From contig NW_020289988.1 of assembly GCF_003144245.1 (NCBI RefSeq), positions 186,001-250,000 of the forward strand: a stretch of DNA of 64,000 nucleotides. The letters run 5' to 3'. Positions 22,828 to 32,447 of the stretch are shown in pieces; within the stretch, counting starts at the first letter, position 1; every line of letters starts with the position of its first letter. Below the pieces are notes generated by a model. It ran no database searches and had not been told where the DNA came from. It saw only the letters and a program-made list of their open reading frames with translations. A program made the position numbers and the translations under genes. This DNA is from Jaminaea rosea (lineage: Eukaryota > Basidiomycota > Exobasidiomycetes > Microstromatales).

Positions 22828-23464
22828 GGTAGCATCGAATGAAGAGAAGGTAAAACGTCCAGGGTGGCAAGGCAGTAGTGTGACTCGTGGTCACGAGATA
22901 GCTTGACCCCCCTTTCTTTGCCCATCACTTGAGCGCCGCCGCTGCCGCCTAAACACGCTGGCCCGTGCCAGAAGCCTACAGGCCATCGGCGCTTTCGGCG
23001 AGGCGACGAGATGGGCGCAAGAGGCGAGGGACCTAATTGCTCGCTAGGACGATAAGGGTGCGCCGCGGCCATGACTAGGACACAGATTAGCCGGCGGGTC
23101 CCGCGCAGGGTATGCTCGAGATCTCATGAGCATCGAGAGATGATCGTCATGAAGCAAGCTGACTGAATTGGCAGGCTGGCTGCTGTCGGGCTTTGTGTCC
23201 TTGTGTTGAGTTGAGAGGTGGCCGCCGCCGCCGCCGGCTGGCATTCGGTCTTGCCATCTGCCTTGCACCCGCTCTCCTCTGCTGCACGCGTGCCTAACTT
23301 TTGGGGAGACCGGGGCGCGCCTCGCGACTCGAGGCCGGCTCTTCCTGGCTGAGCCCTGATGGATTTGCGTCCGTCCGAAGATTGGCTCCGCCGCCGCATC
23401 GCAAAAGAAACGCGCTGCCTTCCTTCCTTCAATTCTCACCCATCAACCACGTAGTCAACCAGCG
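22828..23464. promoter_or_regulatory. Divergent promoter region between PUT1 and ELO gene
   Basis: 637 bases serving two divergently transcribed genes. Contains a short GCC trinucleotide run (23221-23237). The ELO start codon is preceded by a pyrimidine-rich leader. ORFs inside are short and unrecognised. Confidence 0.45.
23221..23237. repeat. GCC trinucleotide microsatellite
   Basis: About five tandem GCC units in the PUT1/ELO intergenic region; non-coding. Confidence 0.7.
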
Positions 23465-24542
23465 ATGGCATCGCGAACGCCCATCTATGATGCGCTAGCC
23501 AGCCTTGGCCCGGCATCGGTCCCCCGCTCCCTGGTCATCTGGGACCCTCCCGCGACTCCCCTCTCGACGATGACTTCGGCCTTTGCTGCGATTGCTACCT
23601 ACCTCGCCGTCCTCTATGGCGGGTCCACGATTATGAAGGGCAGGCAGCCCTTTGGGTCCAGCTTGAAATTCCCTTTCCTCGTCCACAATATTGCGCTTAC
23701 CATCGGAAGTGGGCTGCTGCTGGCTGTGATGCTCGAGGAGATCATCCCTATCCTCCGACATGGAGGATTCTTCTACGGCATCTGCCACGAAGCGGCGTGG
23801 ACTTCGGTGAGCGCAGGACGCCAGGAATAAGCACGAATCTCAGCTGACCCTCGTCGCCCACCACTCCCCAGCGCCTCGAGACATTCTATATTATCAACTA
23901 CTATTTCAAGTACTGGGAGCTCATCGACACCGTCTTCCTCGTCCTCAAGAAGAAGCCACTGCAGTTTCTGCACGTCTACCATCACTCGGCGACTGCGCTC
24001 CTCTGCTTCTCGCAGCTCCATGGCAAAACGTCGGTCTCGTGGTTCGTCATTGTGCTCAATCTGGCCGTTCACGTGGTGATGTGTGAGTGCGGGAGACACG
24101 GTTGCGGTAAGACGCGTCGACGCTGAACCCCACCATCCACCCTCGAAGACATGTACTACGCAGCATCGACTCTACGACTCCGTTTGCCTTGGAAGAAGGC
24201 CGTTACCATCCTCCAGATCAGCCAATTTTTCGGAGCCATCGGCGTTTGCGTATTCGCAGCTTACAGCCATTGGTCCTCTAAATGGGGATTGTCGAGACAT
24301 GGAGGCTGTGCTGGGAAGGAGTACGCTGCGGTAGCTGGCGTAGTCTGCTTGACGAGCTAGTGAGCTGGCGTGGAGCAGTGAGAACATACCAGACTGCTTG
24401 CTGACTTGATCCTCTCTGCTGCCGTAGCCTGTTCCTCTTCCTCGGCTTCTATGCCAAGACGTACAAGAATGATGGCAAGAAGGGCGGCAAGAAGGTCGTG
24501 GCGAATGGTTCCGCAGCCAATGGCCACGCAAAGAAGCGGTGA
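23465..24542 (+). CDS. ELO-family very-long-chain fatty acid elongase
   Basis: ER membrane 3-ketoacyl-CoA synthase of fatty-acid elongation. Four exons: 23465-23806, 23872-24082, 24149-24359, 24428-24542; introns of 65, 66 and 68 nt. 292 residues, the usual ELO length. Seen in order: [19 protein letters not shown], the histidine box HVYHH, then HVVMYMYYAAS across the second junction, [14 protein letters not shown], and [17 protein letters not shown] across the last junction. The Lys-rich tail ending GHAKKR may act in ER retrieval. Several membrane spans are evident. Which chain length it makes cannot be told from sequence alone. Junctions are well supported because each restores a conserved ELO block. 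Confidence 0.94.
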
Positions 24543-25025
24543 AGCGTCGAGAGGGAGCAGGATGCTGGGCGTCGTCCGAGGAGATGAAGAGGGAGGCCGC
24601 GGCGACTCGTGCGGGAGCATTCATCGTAGAGGGGTCACCTCAGAATAACGCGGTACTGCGGTCACGTCAGGCATACACGTTTTTCGTACCATCTAGACGG
24701 CTCCTTTGGCAATGAGAACAGTTGCAGCGAGAGCGGACATGTAGCCAAAATCTCGAGAATTGCTTCTCACCAGACACAGCCTGACAAAAGACCAGTATGC
24801 TATTCGGATGAAGAGGAGGGAAAGCAAAGGAGGATAGATCAATGCGGACGGAGCCAGTCAAGGCCACGTGGCTTTGACAAGGTGGCGCGTGCGTAGTCGG
24901 CTGTGCCGCCTGTCCGCCCGTCTCTCCTCTTGGCGCCCTGGCGGCTTCCGATAACCGGGCCTCCTCTTTCCCTTCTTTCCACTCGTTGTTTCTATTAGCC
25001 TTATACCCATCTCTCTGACGAAAGC
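24543..25025. promoter_or_regulatory. Intergenic region with CCACGTGG site upstream of MINDY gene
   Basis: 483 bases. A perfect GCCACGTGGC palindrome core (CCACGTGG at 24864-24871) lies 155 bases before the MINDY ATG. A CT-rich leader follows it. No gene is supported. Confidence 0.45.
24864..24871. promoter_or_regulatory. Extended E-box CCACGTGG
   Basis: Palindromic bHLH-type site (Cbf1/Pho4/SREBP class bind CACGTG) in the promoter of the MINDY gene. Binding is inferred only. Confidence 0.4.
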
Positions 25026-26812
25026 ATGAATCAGCGCCCGCCGCAACAGCTCTCAGCGCAGGACCTCGCTCATTTCGAGTCGCTGGGTGTCTCCGACTCC
25101 ACTACTGCCAGTCAGCAGCCAGCTCAGCAACCTCCTCTGCCTCAACAGGCATCCCGAAACCCATTTCTCGCTCCTCAGCCACACCACAATGCGCAAGATG
25201 ACCTCGCGCAACTGTCCATGGCTCCTAGTGCAAATGCTCAGCCGCAGCAGCAACCACCGCTTGCCGGGCCGGTGACTGCCCCTGCTCCATTCACTGATCC
25301 TCCGCTGGCTTCGGGGCTGGATGCGGCAGCTGCGGCGCCACCAGCGGTCGCTCAACCCGCGCCTGCCCCCCCATCCGGGGCTCAACCCACGCCGGCTATG
25401 TCTCATGCTGCGAGATCCTCGCCGGAGCCAAAGGCGTGGCCGACGAAGGATGTGATGTTCCGCGGCCAGGAAAGGAAGATCATCATGCAGAATGAGAACG
25501 TGGGTGCCGTGCTTTCTCGTCTTCGTTTCCGCAGCTGACATCTCGCTCGCAGGGTCCCTGCTCCCTGATCGCCATCGCAAACCTCCTTCTCCTTCGCGGA
25601 AATATTATGCTCACCCCACCGGACCGCCCGCTGGTCAGCTACGACTATCTCTCGTCGCTCATTGCCGAGTACCTCCTCACGCAGCCCTCGACGACGGGCG
25701 GTTCGAATGGGGCTACTGGTGGTGGCGATGCTCTGGAGCGAGCTCTCAGCCTACTTCCACAGACTCGCCATGGCCTCAATTTGAATCCTAGTTTCCTCAG
25801 TAACGACGCCTTCCACTCTTCTGACGGCGGGTCGCAGAGTCTGGAGCTCTTCGAGTTGCTGGGCATCAAGCTCTACCACGGCTTCCTGCCCGACATGTCA
25901 GCGCCCAACAGCTACGAGCTGCTCACGCGCGCTGGATCCTACGATGCTGCGGTGGATGCCGTAGTGCAGGGAGACACTTTGGCTTCGCGCTTCTTTCGCG
26001 AGGGGCTTGGGGAGCAAGGCAGTCTGCGAGATCTTGCTAAGCGGGGAGGCGCCGCTGTCGTCGAGTCGACAGGCTGGGGGACCAGTGCGGAGAGAAAGGC
26101 ACTCGCGGATGCTTTGGAGATTTCGCAATTCCTCGACGCCAACGCCTCGCAGCTCACCTATCCGGGTCTGTTTGCGCTCTCATCGCTGCCGGAGGGGACT
26201 CTTGCGACACTATTCCGCTTCAACCATCTCAGCGTGCTTTATCGACCCAGCACCGCCGATATACCCACGGACACGCGTGCGCCTCCCTCGCTGCTCACGC
26301 TAATCACCGACGAGTCGCTCATCGATGAGGAGCTTGCCGTCTGGGAGACATTGGCGGACGTGGACGGGTCAGGAAGTGGAGAGATCTTCGATGGGCGACT
26401 ACGCCCACGACGCATTGAGCAACGGGCGGCACAGGCTCCAGCATTCAATCAAGCTGGTGAGGGGAACGAGGATGCCGACTTCGCTCTTGCGTTGCAGCTA
26501 CATTCTGAGGAGCGTGATCGCGCCGAGCGAAGGCAGCAGCGCGACTATCAGCGACGACGAGGGCATGCACCTGGCTCTTCTCGCGACCCAACGAGCGAAG
26601 CTCGCGTCCAGCAGCAACAGCAGCAGCAGCAGCAAAAGCGGCACACCGGCTCGGGCAACCTCTTTTCTGCGTTAAAGGGAAAGAAGCAGCAGGCTCCCAG
26701 CGCGGCGTACACGAGCGCTCAGCAAGGGGCTGCGGATGACTTGGCGCCTACGAGCGAGGGGAGCGGGCGATACGATGGTGGGAAGACGAAGAAGGGGTGC
26801 GTTGTGATGTGA
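25026..26812 (+). CDS. MINDY-family (FAM63) Lys48-linkage deubiquitinase
   Basis: Cysteine protease that trims Lys48-linked ubiquitin chains. Exons 25026-25499 and 25553-26812 (53-nt intron); 577 residues. Residues 1-140 are Gln/Pro/Ala-rich. The catalytic block QNEN meets GPCSLIAIANLLLLRGNI across the splice junction, placing the nucleophile at Cys161; MINDY proteins share QNxNGPCPLLAIANxLLLRG, with Ser162 here where Pro is common. A ubiquitin-binding MIU helix is visible at about 465-480 (DADFALALQLHSEERD). A polyglutamine run follows. The last four residues, CVVM, form a CAAX-like box, which would permit farnesylation and membrane attachment. The splice junction is strongly supported by the family motif. 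Confidence 0.92.
26609..26634 (+). repeat. CAG/CAA microsatellite encoding polyglutamine
   Basis: In-frame run inside the MINDY gene, giving about nine Gln residues between the MIU helix and the C-terminal tail. Confidence 0.85.
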
Positions 26813-27198
26813 AGGAGGCCTAGCTGGAGATCCGAGGCATGTATATAGGCGGGAAGGGAACGTAGCAGATTGATACTATAGGCGCTCATTGACGGTTGTC
26901 TGGCGCTTGGAGGCTTATATCTATCCCGATGTCATCTTCGACTGGCTTCCAGTCTAGCAAAGAGCTGCAGCCAGTTCGATGTACTGTCACGCAGGCTCTC
27001 GTCGAGAATCTTGTTCGCGATACCTAGTAGGCAAGCGTGTTCGGCCACGTGGCGTGTTGGACTCGGGAATGCGGCGGAGCAGGGCACTCCCAGACTTCGC
27101 CCTCCGCTTCCTCCACTCGCTCCTGAGCAATCGACTTTCATTCTCATCTCATGATCCCATCGTCTAGAATGGCACTAGCACCTCAGTGAGGGAGTGGT
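26813..27198. promoter_or_regulatory. Intergenic region with CCACGTGG site upstream of VPS9-domain gene
   Basis: 386 bases. CCACGTGG (27045-27052, within palindrome GCCACGTGGC) lies 147 bases before the next ATG. No gene is supported. Confidence 0.45.
27045..27052. promoter_or_regulatory. Extended E-box CCACGTGG
   Basis: Same 8-base palindrome as at 24864, here before the VPS9-domain gene; predicted bHLH site only. Confidence 0.4.
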
Positions 27199-30150
27199 AT
27201 GGCGAGCGCCCTCCATCGCCTTTTCGCCGCTCGGAAGGCAAAGGCTGCAAAGAAGAGGGGCCAGCAGCAAGCGACGGGGTCTGGCGTTGCTGGCATCGCT
27301 GTCGAATCATCACGAAGAGTAGACTCACAAAGGCAGGAAGCAGGCTCTTCGCAAGAACGTGAATCATCATGGCAAGAAGCAGGCTCTTCATCGCCTCGCC
27401 TCACCACGCAATCCCTGCAGGGACCGCCAAGCCAGCGCTCCTCGCTCGACGCGTCCTCTATCCTGTCGGGCTCCATGTTGCGCAATGCCTCGGCGTCGAG
27501 GACAACGCAGGACGAGCAGCGTGAACCTGAGGAAGACGACGACGACCCTCAACTCTCACCCGTCTACCTGGGTCTCGCCAAATTGCCCTCTCTCCTCGCC
27601 AGCGCCACGCTGGTCGTCGTGCCGAGCAAGGAGGCGTATACGAGTGCTGGCCTAGACGAACGCCTCTTGGCCGAGCCTGCTTGGCTCTCTCTGTCAGCAT
27701 ACGCTCCCAGTCGACTATTCAGAGACCATTATCAGAGCCTCACCGTCGATGGTGATTCGTCTTGGCGATCTGTCTCCGTCGACCTGCATTTCAACGCGCC
27801 TGGCGAGGTGCTCTTCACATTGAGCGGTTCCTCCAAGAAGCAGTGGCAGAGAAGCTGCAAGGTACTCACAGAGACATCGGTGTATCGCTCTGCGCCGAGG
27901 GGATTTGAGATGGTCGGCAGGACGCAGCCTTCCTCGCGCAAGCTTACGCTGGTCGTGGTTGACGGGGTCGTCGCGCTGCCCGAGGATCTTCACATGAAGA
28001 GGAGCGACAGCAACGCTTCGAGCGCTGCTGCGCACAGCCCTGCTGCTCGCTTCGTCATCTCCCCTCCTCTGCACGACACCAACTCCAGCTTGTCTGGCAC
28101 CCGCAACTTCTGGGCCGACGTGCTCTTGCTCCATGACCCACCGCCCTCGCTACACGCCCTCCGCTCAGCCCTCGCAGACGCGTACACCATCATCGCCACG
28201 ATGACGCAAGAGTTCACGACGACCTTCGTCCTCATGCCGCACTTTGAAGAGTACAATCGATACAAGCTGCGCGACGGCATCCTAGCCAAAGCGTGGGAGT
28301 CGCTCGCTTCACCAGCCCTCGACGCTCTGGCGCCAGAGCAGAGGCGTCACCTCTTCCTCGCGATGGAGAATGTCATGCTCGGCTTTGCGCATGAGAGAGT
28401 CTTTCCCGCCCAAAGCGGGGAGGACAAGCTGGCATCGGTGTTGGAGACATACAGAGAGTGCCACGTCGGACTACGAGAGCTGGGAGCGACCACGCCTGCG
28501 CTGCTCAAGAGGCCGGCGAGGCTGCAGTCGGCGATCAATATCGTGGGTGCCTGGGCAGAGCGAGAAGGGGATATCAGCTCAATGTTGAAGGAAGTCTTGC
28601 TCAGCGCGCCTGGGCGCGACGTAGATAAACTGCGAGCGCTCGTCAATCCTGCCGCCCACACCCACCGCTCGTACGACTATGAACTCGGCCTCGACGCCGC
28701 GCAAGATGGACAGATACCCGCAGCATTCACGCCGCTTGACGTACTCGCCACGCTCCGCAGCGCAATCGACGCCTGCATGGCCGCCGCGGCTCGAGGCATG
28801 CCCATGACCTCGCCGTCAAGCAGCAGTCTGCCCCTGCTCGGCTCCAAGTCTGCCCCTGCGCTCAGCACAGACGACCTCCTACCCGTACTCGCCCACGTCG
28901 TCATTCAAGCCGCACCTACATTGATGACTACGCGGCTAAGATATGTACGCTCGCTTGGACTGTCCGACCTTACCGCGTCTGACCAAGAGTGGGCGCTCGT
29001 CACTTTTGAAGCTGTAGAGCGCTGGCTTTGCAGCGACCCACTCGGACTGCTGGGCGGCACGATCAAGGCGCGACCGAGCAATGCCCGCTCCGTGAGCTCG
29101 TCCTCGTCTGGTGGTGCAGATGAAGCGCCCCGCCTTCGTCGCCTCTCACTCCCCGCTACGGCCCTCTTCGATGGTTTCAAAGTACCTGGCGCGCCTGCAA
29201 GTGCGACAAAGGGCTCTCCGATCCTCGCCTCGGTCAGCCGCCACTCGAGTATACGGAGCGCGGAATCCGCGTCTACGCATTCTCGCCCACACAGCCCGCG
29301 TGGGGACCTCACCATACGCCCACAGATTATCACGAGGTCATCATGGCGTTCGGAGACCTCGCAGCCGACGTCGCCGACGCTGAAGGACGGCCACTCAATT
29401 CCACCTCGCCAGCTCGGTGTCTCTTCAGCGATGGCAAGATCAAGCAGCGCAACACGGCACGGCTCCTCCTCGCCGACATCGTCTGACATGGCGCGCGGCA
29501 AGAGCGAGGGCGCGACACGTCGACGATCGTTCGGGAGCGCGAGCGTCCTAATGGCTGCGCAGAGTCCGCCGCAAGAGGATTTGTCGCCACGCCTACCATC
29601 TTCGGCGACATCGTCTTGGCTTCCCTGGGCGTCATCGCAGTGGCCGTCTCTCTCTTACAGGACTGACACCACATCCTCGCGACCACCGCAGTCGAGCCCG
29701 GCAGCAGCGGCGTCGATGTCGGACTACGCCGCTTCATCGTCAGGTGGTGACATATCGCACATTTCCCTTGGCGGCGGCTCACGCGTGTCTCAGCCGCCCC
29801 TTGAGCCCTTCCCGAGCGAGTCGCCTACATTCCCGAAGATTACGGCCAAGCCGGAGCCTGCGCTCTCCTCATCGATCTCGTTCTCTGGCTCATCCTCACC
29901 GGCCGAACAGCGACGCCGCGTGCGGACTCGGTCGAGACTGCTCTCCAACCCTGGCGGTGGGGTGACCATCTTGCCTCCGAGAACCGCTGCTGCAGCCCCT
30001 GCTGGTCAGGGTCAAGAGGCAGAGACGCTGTCCTCAGCCGCGGTGCTCACCATCGAAGCGAGGGCTGTCCTTTCACGACCGCGCGAAAGAGCATCGGCTT
30101 CTTTCGTTGCGACGTCGGGCGGCGCTGCTGCGGAAAGGGATGCAGCGTAG
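27199..30150 (+). CDS. VPS9-domain protein, Rab5-type guanine nucleotide exchange factor (Muk1-like)
   Basis: Single exon, 983 residues. VPS9 domains activate Rab5/Vps21 GTPases on early endosomes. The domain lies at about residues 380-620: helices around WESLASPALDALAPEQRRH and FERVFP-like AHERVFPAQ, then the hallmark DDLLPVLAHVVIQAAP (about 557-572) and LRYVRSL. The basic N-terminus (RKAKAAKKRG) may bind membrane. Residues 60-370 are weakly conserved. After about residue 625 the tail is Ser/Pro-rich with RRLSLP, RRRSFG and similar sites, probably phosphorylated. Yeast Muk1 and Vps9 are shorter. No CUE domain was seen, which favours a Muk1-like over a Vps9-like protein. Confidence 0.78.
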   Translation: MASALHRLFAARKAKAAKKRGQQQATGSGVAGIAVESSRRVDSQRQEAGSSQERESSWQEAGSSSPRLTTQSLQGPPSQRSSLDASSILSGSMLRNASASRTTQDEQREPEEDDDDPQLSPVYLGLAKLPSLLASATLVVVPSKEAYTSAGLDERLLAEPAWLSLSAYAPSRLFRDHYQSLTVDGDSSWRSVSVDLHFNAPGEVLFTLSGSSKKQWQRSCKVLTETSVYRSAPRGFEMVGRTQPSSRKLTLVVVDGVVALPEDLHMKRSDSNASSAAAHSPAARFVISPPLHDTNSSLSGTRNFWADVLLLHDPPPSLHALRSALADAYTIIATMTQEFTTTFVLMPHFEEYNRYKLRDGILAKAWESLASPALDALAPEQRRHLFLAMENVMLGFAHERVFPAQSGEDKLASVLETYRECHVGLRELGATTPALLKRPARLQSAINIVGAWAEREGDISSMLKEVLLSAPGRDVDKLRALVNPAAHTHRSYDYELGLDAAQDGQIPAAFTPLDVLATLRSAIDACMAAAARGMPMTSPSSSSLPLLGSKSAPALSTDDLLPVLAHVVIQAAPTLMTTRLRYVRSLGLSDLTASDQEWALVTFEAVERWLCSDPLGLLGGTIKARPSNARSVSSSSSGGADEAPRLRRLSLPATALFDGFKVPGAPASATKGSPILASVSRHSSIRSAESASTHSRPHSPRGDLTIRPQIITRSSWRSETSQPTSPTLKDGHSIPPRQLGVSSAMARSSSATRHGSSSPTSSDMARGKSEGATRRRSFGSASVLMAAQSPPQEDLSPRLPSSATSSWLPWASSQWPSLSYRTDTTSSRPPQSSPAAAASMSDYAASSSGGDISHISLGGGSRVSQPPLEPFPSESPTFPKITAKPEPALSSSISFSGSSSPAEQRRRVRTRSRLLSNPGGGVTILPPRTAAAAPAGQGQEAETLSSAAVLTIEARAVLSRPRERASASFVATSGGAAAERDAA

Positions 30151-30679
30151 TGAAAGGTAGCTGCATGACTTTATATCTGATATCGCTTTGGCATGAGACC
30201 TGTGTACGATTATGCAGGCGGGCGTCGTTGACGCTGGTCGGCTTTGACGAGCCTGCTGCAAGTTGCTTTTTGGGCTCTCTTTCATCCGCTCGAGCGTGCA
30301 AAGTTCTTTCGTTTGCTCGGTCGCCTCTTTCTTCGTCAACTTCTTCCTGAGCGCCTCTTGGCATCATCACCTTGAGTGTGCCCTGCTATTTTGGTGCAGC
30401 AGCGACGCCGGCTCTGCGTCGGTGTGGAGCGGGTCGGGCGGGGGGCATACCACGTGGTTGGAAAGCCTCGGCTAAATCAGATTCCGGGACTCAGAGGAAG
30501 CAGCCATGGCCGATTGCGCCTTCTCGTCTTACACATAGCTCCTCGACCTCATCTCGTGCAGTCTTCGGTGTCGTCTGGGCCTCACGACCTCTCGACTTGT
30601 CAACTTCGGCTCACTGCCGTCGATCGTATCTCCCTCGTCCGGTCTCTTCACTCTCCTCTAGTCGCCAATACAGCACGCA
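30151..30679. promoter_or_regulatory. Intergenic region with CCACGTGG site upstream of mitochondrial carrier
   Basis: 529 bases between two plus-strand genes. CCACGTGG at 30449-30456 (palindrome ACCACGTGGT) lies 224 bases before the carrier ATG. Short ORFs in this stretch overlap each other and are unrecognised. Confidence 0.45.
30449..30456. promoter_or_regulatory. Extended E-box CCACGTGG
   Basis: Third of four identical palindromes, in the presumed promoter of the mitochondrial carrier gene; binding is inferred. Confidence 0.4.
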
Positions 30680-32009
30680 ATGGGCGATAACAATAGCGGC
30701 TTCGGCCTGAGTAGGACCGCCAAGGATTTACTGAGCGGAACCACCGGAGGGATAGCTCAGGTCCTCGTTGGACAGCCATTGGGTTCGTTGCTGCCTCCTC
30801 CATCATTGCCTCTCCCGCCTCTCTGACACACACCCTTCGCTGGCTAGATCGCATCAAAGTCAATCTTCAGACTGCTCCACAGGGCACATATACCGGAATG
30901 GTCGACTGCGCATCGAAATTGGTCAAGAGAGATGGCGTCAGAGGTCTCTACGCTGTCAGTTGACTGCGAGACTTGGAAGGCCCCCTGTACGCGCGCTGAC
31001 ATCGGCCATCACCTCCTCGTCCCTCCTCTACCCCGCCGCTCTGGCCTTCCTGCTCATCGATCTGGCCCTCTTTCATGCCCCTGCTGCGGCCTCATTGTAC
31101 ATCATTGAACCCTCCCACCTCCTCAACTTCAGGGCACATTGATGCCGTTGCTCGGTGTCGGAGCCTGCGTGAGCGTCCAATTCTCAGTGGTTGAAGCCGT
31201 CAAGCGCTCCTTCGCATCGTCAAATGCCAAGAGAGCCGGAGCTACCTCGTCCGAGGCCCTCTCTGGCGTCGGCGCCAAGGCCTATCCGCTCTCCTCTGCA
31301 CAGCTCTATTCGGCCGGTGTGGCCGCAGGTCTCGCCAATTCATTCCTCGCAGCACCCATCGAGCACATCCGTATTCGACTGCAGCTCCAGACGGACGGTG
31401 CCTTCCGCGGGCCTGTGGGCTGCGCCAAAGCCATCGTTTCGTCCAATGGCGTCCCTGGCCTTTTCCGCGGTTTGGTCCCTACTCTCGTCCGAGAAGGTCA
31501 CGGTATGGGCATGTGAGTCGAGGCTAGACTCGCCCGTGGCGGTCGCACGTCCTGACCACCCTTCTTGCCTCGCACAGGTACTTCCTCATCTACGAAGCTG
31601 TCGTCGGCTACAAGCTTCGCAAGGACAACCTCTCGCGGGCCGAGCTTCCCAGTTTGTGGGCAATGCTCGGTGGAGCTACATCTGGTCCCCTGCTGTGGTT
31701 GGCCGTGTATCCAGTGGTGAGTGTCCTCTTTCAAGCGTCTCAGTCCTTGTGTGAATGGCTCCGCTGATCCATCTACGGGCTAAACAGGACGTGCTCAAGA
31801 CTGTCTGGACTACGCAGCCGCTGGACCCGGCGCAGCGAAAGTACAGCAGCTTGGCCGCGTGTGCAAAGTCGATCTACGCGCAAGGCGGCTGGCGCGGCTT
31901 CTTCCGAGGTCTTGGGCCCACCTTGACCCGAGCTCCCATCTCCAACGCTGCAACGTTCGTGGCTTACGAGTGGGCTGCGAGGAACCTCGAGGGGTACGTG
32001 CGCGAGTGA
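30680..32009 (+). CDS. Mitochondrial carrier protein, YMC1/YMC2-like
   Basis: Inner mitochondrial membrane solute carrier. Five exons: 30680-30782, 30848-30954, 31133-31512, 31578-31716, 31788-32009; 316 residues. All three carrier repeats are present, with signatures PLDRIK (across junction 1), PIEHIR and PVDVLK (across junction 4). The blocks KDLLSGTTGGIAQVLVGQP, GTLMPLLGVGACVSVQF and VREGHGMGMYFLIYEA resemble yeast Ymc1/Ymc2, carriers linked to glycine/glutamate and organic acid transport; carnitine-type carriers are related. Intron 2 is unusual: 178 nt with a GTCAGT donor, while the other three are 65-71 nt. Each junction restores a conserved carrier block, so the model is strong; substrate is not certain. 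Confidence 0.9.
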
Positions 32010-32447
32010 GGAGATCGTTGAGAGGAGGGGAACAAGTGCTGCGGCGCAGACGAGGTCGTAGGGGGTTGGAGGACTTGCGTCGCGGAGGGTACGCCCCGCC
32101 TACACTGCATGAGAGAGGGTCGACGAAGCAAAAGGCAACGGGACTTTTGCTCTCCTTTGTCGCACAAGAGAGACTTCAACGCATGCATAGACTCATTGAC
32201 AACCTGACTTCAGCGTGACCTGGCCAGCTCGGACGACCAGGCGGGAAAGAATGTCTACGTGATCGGCGGGGACGGCGCGTCGATGAGGCCGATTTTGCGT
32301 CCCTCATCAACCCGTGTCAAAACGTCCTGATGTGAGGCGCGAGAGGCAGACGGTGACGGTGGGGGATGAATTTCAATCGACGATAAACTAGCGACAGAAG
32401 GAGGAGGGTGCAATGGTGGAGGGTGAAGGGTGAGGGAAAGCGCGCGC
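32010..32447. other. Convergent intergenic region
   Basis: 438 bases between the 3' ends of the carrier gene (plus) and FTR1 (minus). It should hold both terminators. No gene or repeat was seen. Confidence 0.5.
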
